64,000 bases of DNA. Origin: Apricaphanius iberus (Eukaryota; Chordata; Actinopteri; Cyprinodontiformes; Aphaniidae). Location of the stretch: assembly GCA_028564705.1 (NCBI GenBank), contig JAPXFQ010001693.1, positions 124,001 through 188,000 of the forward strand, written 5' to 3'. Positions 55,650 to 64,000 of this stretch are shown piece by piece. Below the pieces are notes generated by a model, which worked only from the letters and a program-made list of their open reading frames with translations, was not told the DNA's origin and did not search any database. How positions within the stretch are numbered: position 1 is the stretch's first letter; the number at the start of each line of letters is the position of its first letter. The translations under genes were made by a program, and so were the position numbers.

Positions 55650-56085
55650 TTCAAGTTCCAATGTCTGACAGCTGACAAGCTCCCTGCTTCTTCATGATCA
55701 AGCTCCAACCCCAAGGTCAAACTCCTCGCTCCTCTGTGACAAACCAAGCTCTGCCTGTCCGCCTCTGTGCTCTGTCCTCGCTGTCAGGATGCCTCTCCTT
55801 CGTGTCTCCTAGAAAACCTCACATGTCTTATACAGACATCCTGGACTCCTAGCTCTCCTCCTCACTCATCCTCTCTGCCACCTGCAAAGACTCACCTGAG
55901 AACTATTAGACTGTCCAAAGTATTCTAAGATCTATACTCACCAGTGGACTTCCCTTCCTGCAGTTCCTTCCAACCTCCCTTCCTCCATGCAATGTTTCTG
56001 GTTCCAGCAATAATCAACAATTTTCAATAAATGTTTTATTTAATTTTACTCATCTCGCTAGTGGTGTTCTGCATTTTTGGTGTTC
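55650..56085 (+). other. Possible solo LTR, low confidence
   Basis: A CT-rich stretch beginning 'tgtctgacagctgac' (55662) with AATAAA near 56025 and the ending 'gtggtgttctgcat' resembles the R-U5 end of fish gypsy LTRs. No partner copy or target duplication was found. Confidence 0.3.
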
Positions 56086-56700
56086 ATGCATTTGTGTCCT
56101 CACATTGATTACTTTAACACTTTATTCTCTGGGCTACATAGGAAAAGCTTTAGATGGCTCCAAATGGTTCAAAACATGGCTGCTCGTATTTTGATGGGCT
56201 GTGGAAAGTTTGACCATATTACACCAGTGTTGAAGGCTCTACACTGGCTCCACTGTCACTTTTGTGCAGATTTTAACATTTTACTACTTAATTATAAGGC
56301 TTTAAATGGGCTAGCTCCTGCCTATCTCTCATGAACTTTAAACTTTTTATCATCCACCTTGTCTTTTGCGGTGTCAGGGTTCCGGACTCTTAGTAGTGGG
56401 TTTTCCTTTTGTGCTCCATTTCTCTGAAACAAACTACCAAATGATATTAGGCAGGCAGGTTCTGTTTAAGTGTTCAAAACCAAACTGAAGACTCACTTAT
56501 TCATGCAATCTTTTGCATCTTGAACTATGTTTATTTATTGTTCTTATTAATAATGTGTAAATTGCCATCTGATTGTTGCTTATATCTTAGAAGTTTTGAA
56601 AGTATTTTTTAATTGTTTTTAGACAGTTGATTTTATTGTTTAAATTTTATGTACTTAATGTTCAGGGATTTGTTGAAAGTGCTTTATAAATAAAGTTATT
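56077..56700 (+). mobile_element. L2-type LINE C-terminal/3' fragment
   Basis: Encodes HIDYFNTLFSGLHRKSFRWL, QMVQNMAARILMG, DHITPVLKALHWL, LLNYKALNGLAPAYLS, then non-coding sequence to 'aaagtgctttataaataaag', followed by the ATT microsatellite used as tail. Confidence 0.85.
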
Positions 56701-56708
56701 ATTATTAC

Positions 56709-56765
<57 letters not shown>
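56696..56765. repeat. (ATT)n microsatellite
   Basis: About 22 units of TTA following the LINE 3' end. Confidence 0.97.
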
Positions 56766-56769
56766 GCAT

Positions 56770-57175
56770 GTGAATCAGAACTCTTTATAATATGAAAATA
56801 ATAGGAAATTGTTGTTTTTTGTCTTTTTTTTATTTGATTTATTTTTTTATAAAATGTGACTAAAATTATTACCACCACTTTATTTAATACCTTATATTTC
56901 CTTTTGCCAGTTGGACTGCACATTTTCCTCATATATGGAACACACAGCAGAAAGGATATTTCACTCTTTCTAATTGCACGATCTCAGAGGTTCCACAATC
57001 TTTGGACCTCTCTTATATGCTCTTTACTCTAGTTCACCAACAAGTTTTATGTCGGTATTAGGTCCAGGGACTGAAATGATCATGGAAAATGTTTAACTTT
57101 TTGGACTGGTGAACAATTGGTGTTTCATATTGCTAAAGGTTTTAAATCATTATCATGTTAAAAACCCAAGAACAA
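56770..57175. other. Non-coding
   Basis: AT-rich with nothing recognisable. Confidence 0.4.
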
Positions 57176-57179
57176 CCCA

Positions 57180-57450
57180 ACTGTCCACTGGATCTGAAGG
57201 ACGTAGATTGACCAGTAAATCAAGAGCCTCCCCCTATCAGCTCAGCTCCCTCTTCACCACGACAGACCATACAGTGCCTGCATTACTGCAGATACTGCAC
57301 CACTTTACCTGTTGCTCTCCTGTTCCATTTTTCCCTCATTCGAGAATACGACCCCCAGATACTTGAACTCCTAAACGTGGGGCAAGACTTCATCCCTGAC
57401 CTAGGGAAGGCACTCCACCCTTTTTTGGGTTAAGACCATTGTCTCGGAGC
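57180..57450 (-). pseudogene. RTE-like LINE RT fragment, minus strand
   Basis: Reads ETMVLTQKRVEC, VRDEVLPHV*EFKYLGVVFS, NEGKMEQE, SAVMQALYGLSW, AKxxIYWSIYV in broken frames. The block KRV-E-C..V..E.LP.V..FKYLGVLFTSEG is a well-known fish LINE reverse-transcriptase end. Several stops. Confidence 0.75.
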
Positions 57451-57464
57451 GCATATGTACTCAG

Positions 57465-58340
57465 TACTTGGTTTTGGCCCCTTTTGCATCAATTCCTGTC
57501 TCAATGCGGCTTGGTGTGAATGCTATCAACCCGTGGCTCTACTGAGATGTTATGGAAGACCAGGGTGCTTCAGTAACGACCTTCAGCCCTTCTGCATTTT
57601 TCAGACTCACGTCATTCTCTTTGTGTCTCAGGTCAGGCAAGCTTACTATATACAAGCTTACAATAATCCCAGGGTTTTTGAACCAGGTGTTAGTACTTTC
57701 AGCAGTGTGTGCAGGTGCCAAATGATGGTGGAAAATGACATCTCCATAAAGCTCATCTGTAAAAGGAAGCATAAAGTGCTCCATAATTTCCTGGTAGTTG
57801 GCTGCTTTGACTCTGGACTTAGTAAAGCCCAGGGGACCAACACCACATGATGGCATGGCTGCCAAATCAACACAGACTGTGAAAGCTCCACACAGGACTT
57901 TAAGCATTGTGGATAGTGTGGTCTCCATGTTCTGGGACCTTGATTTCCAAATAAGAAACAACATTTGCGTTTCTTTTTTTCTTAGCTCAGGTAAGATGCT
58001 TCTGAAATTGTGTTTTATCTAGGAGACAAGTGGAATATGACATTTGAAGCCCATGTCTGTGTGTGGTGACTCTTGATTCACTAATTTCAGCCCCAGCCCA
58101 CTTCTTGGGAATGTCCCCAAATCTTTTGAATAGCTTTCTTTCCTGACAATCCTCTCCAGGCTGTTGTCATATGAGCTGCTTGTGCACCGTTTTCTTCCAC
58201 AATTTTCCTTTCCACATGACTTTATATTACTGTGCTTTAAAACAGCACTTTGGGAACATCCAAATGCTTTTGAAATTACCTTTTAAGGATTTCCTTCCTC
58301 ATGGAGAGGAAATGGAGGTACATAAAAAAGGTGTAGTGAA
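57465..58340 (-). pseudogene. Tc1-type transposase pseudogene
   Basis: Minus strand, N to C: KxIGCSQ-like remnant, CGRKRCTSS-like, NSLERIV-like, then GVGPLGFTKSRVKAANYQEI, MEHFMLPFTDELYGDVIFHH, HLAPAHTAESTNTWFKNPGI and remnants of NDVSLKNAEGLKVVTEAPWSSIT. A full Tc1 transposase has ~340 residues; most is represented here in several frames. The catalytic Asp of the usual QQDLAPAHTA is His (HHHLAPAHTA), and the third block (DWPANSPDLNPIENLW) is eroded. Confidence 0.88.
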
Positions 58341-59654
58341 TCGCACTTGTTCCACTTGTTAAAGATGTATCAAGTGTTTAATTGATAGGTGATTTATAAA
58401 CCATTTTCACCAAAGTGACACTCTGCTTATTATTTCAAATCAGACCAAAGTCTGGTGCTAAGTTGGATACATGCAAGATGTTTTTTTCAAAGAAACCTCA
58501 GGCTGAACAGTCATTGCATTTTAACCGACTTGTACGATTGCTTTTGACAGGTTGACAAAATGTGGGAAGGAACAAGATGCAATAAAACCAATGTAGGAAA
58601 TCCAATCAGTGGATGAAATAAGCATGGCAGAGGCTGCAACTGTTGCTCTAATAAACCTCGGATGCGTCTGCGTTTTTCTTGTGTAAATGTAAATAGTGGG
58701 AAGAAAGCCGTTTAATTCCACACTTTGTGTCAATACATTCTCAGAAGTAATCGGCTTCATTAACTTATTTAGCACTGCTCGTATAACATTTTTAAAACCT
58801 AGTCTTCTCTTCTTGTTTTCTTCCACCATGCTTTCTCTAGAAGACCTCCTGCCCTTGCTCTCCTGAATCTTAAAACTTCAATAGCAAATAAGCGATTATT
58901 GAGCTACTTTTATTTTAAAAATTTCACAGTGGGGCTGTGATTACTGAAAAAATATAGTAGTAGCTAGTTGAACCATCCACAGTGTGACCACCTCTCTTAA
59001 GGCAGCAGTTTACTGGCATTGCAGGTGGCAACACCAACAAAACGCAAGGTAAGGGGCAGACAGACCTTACCTGACTGATCTTTGCAAGATCCCGAAAGCT
59101 GTGCAATAACCAACATTTGCACACCTCTTTGTACTAAACCAAGGTTAGGGTTAGAGAAAAAAATCCTTCATAAAAATATGAGAGCTTAATAATTTCATCC
59201 AGTAAACTACATATATTAACTGTAGCTAAAGTCTATGGATGGTTGGAGGGACATGTTTTTTTTTCCATTTACAGCTTTTCAATTCTGGCTGCAGGTTACA
59301 TTAATAAAGAGTAGTAACTGATTTTAAAGACAAACTAAAAATCATACACAATTTCAAAGTTAAAAATTAAATTTTAAAACATTTAGACGTATACATGCAG
59401 ATTTCCATGTAAACATACTATGTGAACATCTTACAAACATTCAACCTTTTTCTGTGAACCATGAAGAGCTGAATTGCCTCTGCTTCAGTGCACACTGAAG
59501 GTCATGCCATGGAGGTCCACAACCACATGACCAAGAAAGAGTTAAGATGATATCCTTTGGTTCCCGAAGAAAATGGCTAATCTCTTGTCTCAACTTGTCT
59601 CCCCAAATGTAAAGGTTTCATTATTAGTTTCTCTGTAAACATTGGGATCTTGGC
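58341..59654. other. Non-coding, no gene recognised
   Basis: Frames up to 102 codons (minus strand, 58521-58829) have no recognisable motif. Confidence 0.35.
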
Positions 59655-59854
59655 ATCTGCTTCCTCTGACTGCCGAAGGAGCAGGACGTGTTTTCCTCTC
59701 CTCTACTCCTGCTCTCTTCCCCCCGCTACCTATCTTTCTTTTTCTTTTCTTTTATTTTTTATTTACTCACCCTAAGGACACTAGACGACCTCCCTGGGAC
59801 AACTTTTATTCTTTTTTCTACTTTTCCACTGTGGACAAAGAAACGAAGACTACA

Positions 59855-60997
59855 ATGGCTCTCAACGCTGATGTCACTCTCCAAAACATTCTGGAAAGAA
59901 TGAAGGACATGGAATTAAAAATCCAACGCCTGGAAGAAAACGCCAGAAACAAGACCACTCTGAGTATGGCATGCGATTTTCAACAACCTGGCAGGTCGAT
60001 GCCAACAACAACACAGAGTTCCCCTCCAAACAGACGGCGTCTATCCGGAAGGACCCCCCACTCATTAGAAGAGTGGCCAGCACTCAGACGACAGACACCC
60101 AACAAGAAAAATAAGGAACGTAAAAAGAAACCCCAACAACCAACAACTTCTTTTATTCCTTTAAAAAACAGATTCACAGCGCTGGCATCTCCCAGCTCTT
60201 TGAGTCTAACAGACGCACAGCAAAGCCAACAAAATGCAAACAGTTCCCTGGAATCAACGGACCCACACAGAGTTTTCCTCTCCTCTCCTCCTGATAAGAA
60301 GAAACAGCAGCAAGAACACAAAAAACCAAAGAAAACAGAACACAGCAAGAAAAGGAAAACGCTTGCTATTATTCATGACGGATCGATCCAAGGTATTGAA
60401 CTTCTATGCATCAATACAAAAGTCATTAATTGCCCACAAATGACAGTTAAACAACTTTCTGAGATAATTCCATCAATTATTGAGAGCAATCCAGAACTAG
60501 AAAAAATTGTTGTCCATGCTGGATCAGTCGACATCGCTCACAAGAAATCGGAAATTTTAAAGAAAGACTTCATGGATCTACTCCAGAACTTTAACACCAA
60601 CAAGATAGAACTTCACATATCTGGACCAATTCCAGCAACGCCTTCTGATGAAGAATGGAGCCGGATCAAAGGTTTTAGCAGATTTGTTAAAACTGTCTGT
60701 GCAAAAAGGTCTATTCCATTCCTGAATAATTTTAAGATCTTCTGTGAACGAAAGCATCTATTCTCAAAAGATGGACGTCATATCAACAAAAAAGGTCAGA
60801 AGCTCTATCTCTGGAACTTGTTATCTAATGTAAACAATGCAAACAAACCGCTCTGTCCTCGAACTAATGATAAGCCTGCCACAGTCATGCCAGCTGACTG
60901 TGCAACAACACCATCAGATGACCCTCTAAAGAAACACAGAGTTCCAGTATCTCTATGTGTTGATTCTACTGTACAGATGATGCTCCCTGAGACGTAA
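59855..60997 (+). CDS. LINE copy B ORF1: coiled coil plus esterase domain (380 aa)
   Basis: Start chosen at the ATG at 59855 (MALNADVTLQNILERMKDME), because upstream in-frame sequence is hydrophobic, low-complexity leader. Residues ~5-35 form a coiled coil. A basic Ser/Pro/Lys-rich region follows to ~165. Then comes an SGNH/esterase-like domain: block I IIHDGSIQGIELL, a GxND-like block as VVHAGSVDIAHKK, GPIPATPSDEEW, and block V KDGRHINKKGQKLYLW. The usual GDS Ser context is altered to HDGS and the GxND Asn to Ser-Val-Asp, so esterase activity is uncertain. A TAA at 60995-60997 ends it; copy A reads through here to HPINTPADLG, so B probably lost ~20 C-terminal residues. Confidence 0.88.
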   Translation: MALNADVTLQNILERMKDMELKIQRLEENARNKTTLSMACDFQQPGRSMPTTTQSSPPNRRRLSGRTPHSLEEWPALRRQTPNKKNKERKKKPQQPTTSFIPLKNRFTALASPSSLSLTDAQQSQQNANSSLESTDPHRVFLSSPPDKKKQQQEHKKPKKTEHSKKRKTLAIIHDGSIQGIELLCINTKVINCPQMTVKQLSEIIPSIIESNPELEKIVVHAGSVDIAHKKSEILKKDFMDLLQNFNTNKIELHISGPIPATPSDEEWSRIKGFSRFVKTVCAKRSIPFLNNFKIFCERKHLFSKDGRHINKKGQKLYLWNLLSNVNNANKPLCPRTNDKPATVMPADCATTPSDDPLKKHRVPVSLCVDSTVQMMLPET

Positions 60998-61208
60998 CAT
61001 CCAATCAACACACCAGCTGATCTAGGAAAGACAAGCAGATCCATTTCATCTTCAACTCCTGACTCTGAGACGCTCTCACCATTCCAGGAATTCTCTGAAA
61101 AACTTCAAACTCAAGAAAAAAAAAGGAATCCTCCTTTTAACTCCACGCCCAAGCAGGAACTATGAACATTATTGCTCTCCAATTCAACTCACCATATCAG
61201 ACATCTGA

Positions 61209-64000
61209 TACCGACCGAACACAGCCAGAAAAACTTCTTTCCAGAAAGTGGTGTTTGGTCAAGATTACTCACATTCTCACCTTGAAAGTAAAATCCCAGT
61301 TATTATAAAAAAGAGGTATTCACACACTAAAACTAAAAATAACCGAGCAGTACAGAATTTAAAAATAATACCTAGCAAACAGAATCTTTTTTTCTCTATA
61401 AGAAATATTAATGCAGCTATACAAAACATAAGATCACTATCAGAAAAATCACTGCTAATCAATGACTACATCATCACACATGATATACATGCACAATTTC
61501 TCTCAGAAACTTGGTTAGATGAAAATACAGAACAAAATGTATTAATAGAGACTTGTCCAACTAATTATCACTTCATTAGTGAGACCAGGAAAAATAAAAG
61601 GGGGGGTGGTTTGGCCACAGTTTTTCATGATTCCTTAAACTTTAAAAAAGTATCACTAGGAGAATTCAACACTTTCGAATATTTAGCTACTGAAACAAAT
61701 GAAACAAACAAAGTCATATTTGTAAACGTATACAGACCACCAAAACCAAAACTTAACACAAACTTTTATAACGACTTCAATGACCTTTGCTCTGCAATAT
61801 GTCTAGACTATGACCACATAGCAATTGTGGGAGACTTCAACATTCATACTGAAAAACCCCAAGATAGCGGAACAAAAGCACTATATGACGCCCTTCATAA
61901 CTTTGACCTAAGCCAACACATTAACGAGCCAACGCACAACCGAGGACACACTCTGGACCTACTTATTAGCAAAGACTTAAATATCTCTAACATTGCTGTA
62001 ACGGATATAGCATTATCTGACCATTTCTGCATCTCATTTCAAAGCACCATCCAAGAAAACATACCTAATCAGAGTAAATCCAATGTTAAAAAACGCTTCC
62101 TTAAAGAAAATTCATCTGAAAACTTTAAACTGATGTACACTCCAACCTTGTCTGAATCGCCAACATCCACTAGCACACACTCAGTAAATAAACTGACAGA
62201 TGATTTTATATCCAAAGTCTCAGACGTGATGGATACGATTGCGCCACTTAAGGTTAAAACTGTCTCTAGCAAAAAGAAGTCTCAGTGGAGAATCAATCCA
62301 CTGGTATGTTATGAAAAAAGAGAGTGCCGGCGCGCCGAGAGAAAATGGCGGAAAACTCGACTCCAGGTTCATTATGAGATTTATAAAGAGAGACTGAACA
62401 AGTATCAAGTAACCTTAAAGGGTGCAAGGGATTCATTCTTTTCTGAGATTATTCACAGAAACAGCAATAACGCTAGGACATTATTTTCTACAGTGGAGAG
62501 ACTAACTAACCCTCCAGTGACAATACCCCCTGAACTAAACTCCACCAGGGCCTGTAATGATTTTGCCACCTTCTTCACTCAAAAGATCTTGAACATCAGA
62601 AGATCAATCAGTACATCAGTTCAAACCCCAGTACCAACTATGAGCCCAACTAACACTCACCCAGAGAAAATGACTCACTTCCAAACAATAAATCAATCAA
62701 GCTTTGATGAAATTATTGACAAACTAAGCTCTGCCACCTGCTGCTTAGAAATCTTACCAACAAATTTTCTAAAAAAGGTCCTCCCATCCATCAGAATGGA
62801 TCTTATCAAAATAGTTAACTCATCGCTCCTATCAGGTGTTTTCCCCAAAGCCCTAAAAACAGCAGTTATCAAACCAATACTAAAGAAGAAGAACCTAGAC
62901 AGCACTTTGATGCAAAACTACAGACCAATCTGTAATCTCCCATTTATCGGTAAAATTATTGAAAAAGTTGTGTTCCAGCAGCTAAACAGCTTCCTAGCAA
63001 TGAACAAACGCCTTGATGTTTATCAGTCTGGTTTTCGTAGATACCACAGCACAGAGACAGCCCTCGTCAAAGTTTTTAATGACATCCGTACAAATACTGA
63101 CCATGGAAAAACAACAGTATTGGTACTGTTAGACCTCAGTGCGGCGTTTGACACTGTTGATCATGATATATTACTGGAACGTCTAGAGAGCTGGGTCGGA
63201 CTCTCTGGTACAGTACTCGACTGGTTCACATCCTACCTCAAGAACAGGAACTTCTTTGTATCAGTTAGCCAGTTCTCATCACAAAACACAGAAATAACAT
63301 GTGGGGTCCCCCAGGGCTCCATCCTGGGTCCCCTCCTATTTAGCATCTATATGCTTCCGCTTAGCCAGATTATAACCGCCAACCATGTTAAATACCACAA
63401 CTATGCTGACGACACTCAGCTTTATATCTCAGTGTCACCAGATGATGTTGAACCCATCCAAATCCTCAATAAATTCATTGAGCAAATTAACAGCTGGATG
63501 TCCCATAATTTCCTACAACTGAACAAAAACAAAACTGAAGTGCTTCTCTTTGGACCCAAAAAAGATCGATTAAATATCAGTAAACAGCTTCAGTTGGTCC
63601 AACTAGAAACTACTGCCCAGGCCAGAAATCTAGGTGTAATAATGGACTCAGACCAGAACCTCCAGGGTCACATAAAGGCAATAACAAGGTCAGCTTTCTA
63701 TCACCTGAGGAACATTTCTAGGATTAAAGGAATGATGACACAAGGAGACCTAGAAAAACTCATCCATGCATTTATCTCTAGCCGCCTTGATTACTGTAAC
63801 AGTATCCTCACAGGTCTACCTAAAAAATCAATCAGACAGCTGCAGCTGATCCAGAACGCTGCTGCTCGTGTTCTCACTAGAAACAGGAAAGTAGAACACA
63901 TCACCCCAGTTCTAAAGTCCTTACACTGGCTCCCTGTTGCTCAGAGAATAGACTTCAAAGTGCTTTTATTGGTATATAAATCATTGAATGGTTTAGCACC
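61209..64000 (+). CDS. LINE copy B ORF2: endonuclease and reverse transcriptase, open to the window edge
   Basis: Open for 930 codons with no stop from the TGA at 61206-61208 to the edge. No early ATG in frame is obvious, so the start is undetermined. Order: [16 protein letters not shown] and [15 protein letters not shown] (endonuclease), [52 protein letters not shown]; linker; [76 protein letters not shown], catalytic [23 protein letters not shown]-terminus [33 protein letters not shown]. All expected catalytic residues I can see are present. The last ~100 residues and 3' UTR lie outside. Confidence 0.92.

Larger units (their letters stand above)
59655..64000 (+). mobile_element. L2/CR1-group LINE copy B, runs off the window
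   Basis: Near-identical to copy A at 29098-32443 but on the plus strand and without its deletions. ORF1 (59855-60997) and ORF2 (61209 to the edge) are both present. Homology to copy A starts at about 59659, whereas copy A extends ~35 bp further, so B is slightly 5' truncated or has lost that stretch. The intact frames suggest recent insertion. Confidence 0.93.

Noticed and set aside
58521..58829. 102-codon minus-strand frame
   Set aside because: No motif, AT-rich, and adjacent to a Tc1 relic; most likely chance.

Overview
The window reads as non-coding, transposon-dense chromosomal DNA from a teleost fish, probably a spiny-rayed (percomorph-like) species. The evidence is AT-rich sequence with abundant CA, GATA, TATC and ATT microsatellites, spliced gene fragments with GT/AG boundaries, and teleost-type repeats: L2/CR1-group LINEs with an esterase-bearing first ORF, L1 and RTE-like LINE relics, Ty3/gypsy LTR elements, hAT, Tc1 and piggyBac-like DNA elements, and a tRNA-headed SINE. 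I see no complete host gene, no rRNA, no canonical tRNA and no prokaryotic features. Family names are from memory of protein and repeat motifs, because no database search was possible.

Layout. 1-7.2 kb holds a compact non-autonomous LTR element (927-3044, TGTCA/TGACA ends, 5-bp target duplication GTAGC) whose body encodes tandem peptide repeats, a CA microsatellite, and a minus-strand LTR plus gag start (5837-6151). 7.2-12.9 kb holds two hAT-type elements with 8-bp duplications. The first (7377-8706) carries a nested SINE. The second (10040-12738) contains about 25 copies of a ~60-bp satellite. 13.7-14.2 kb is a GGATGA-type tract ending in 18 G. 15-19.3 kb has an L2-type LINE fragment and a decayed gypsy reverse transcriptase/RNase H. 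19.9-27.4 kb has AT-rich repeats, a 351-bp hAT MITE, LINE debris, two tRNA-like copies and the 3' part of an L1.

27.4-34.4 kb is the most interesting part. After a deleted gypsy element come two splice-compatible plus-strand exons (28884-29004 and 32775-32979) encoding a domain that resembles the P2X7 intracellular (P2RX7_C-like) zinc-binding module. A LINE (29098-32443, antisense) sits in their intron. Tail-to-tail with them, three minus-strand exons (33263-34400) encode the C-terminal part of a multi-copy teleost transposase-like protein, with a MITE end inside the middle exon. 35.4-37.5 kb is a hAT element with a BED zinc-finger exon, split by a 1468-bp element with ~115-bp inverted repeats. 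37.8-43 kb contains Tc1 and LINE relics and a long dispersed repeat.

44.2-48.5 kb is a nearly full-length minus-strand L2-type LINE (one stop and one frameshift in ORF2). 48.5-53.9 kb has an orphan exon (49087-49239), a piggyBac-like MITE, tandem repeats and a decayed coiled-coil ORF. 53.9-58.4 kb holds more LINE and Tc1 relics. 59655-64000 is a second copy, in opposite orientation, of the LINE seen at 29-32 kb. Its ORF2 is open from 61209 to the window edge, so it may be a young element.

The genes here do not form a pathway. The biology is that of element insertion, nesting and decay, plus two or three exon groups that may belong to multi-copy or domesticated genes.
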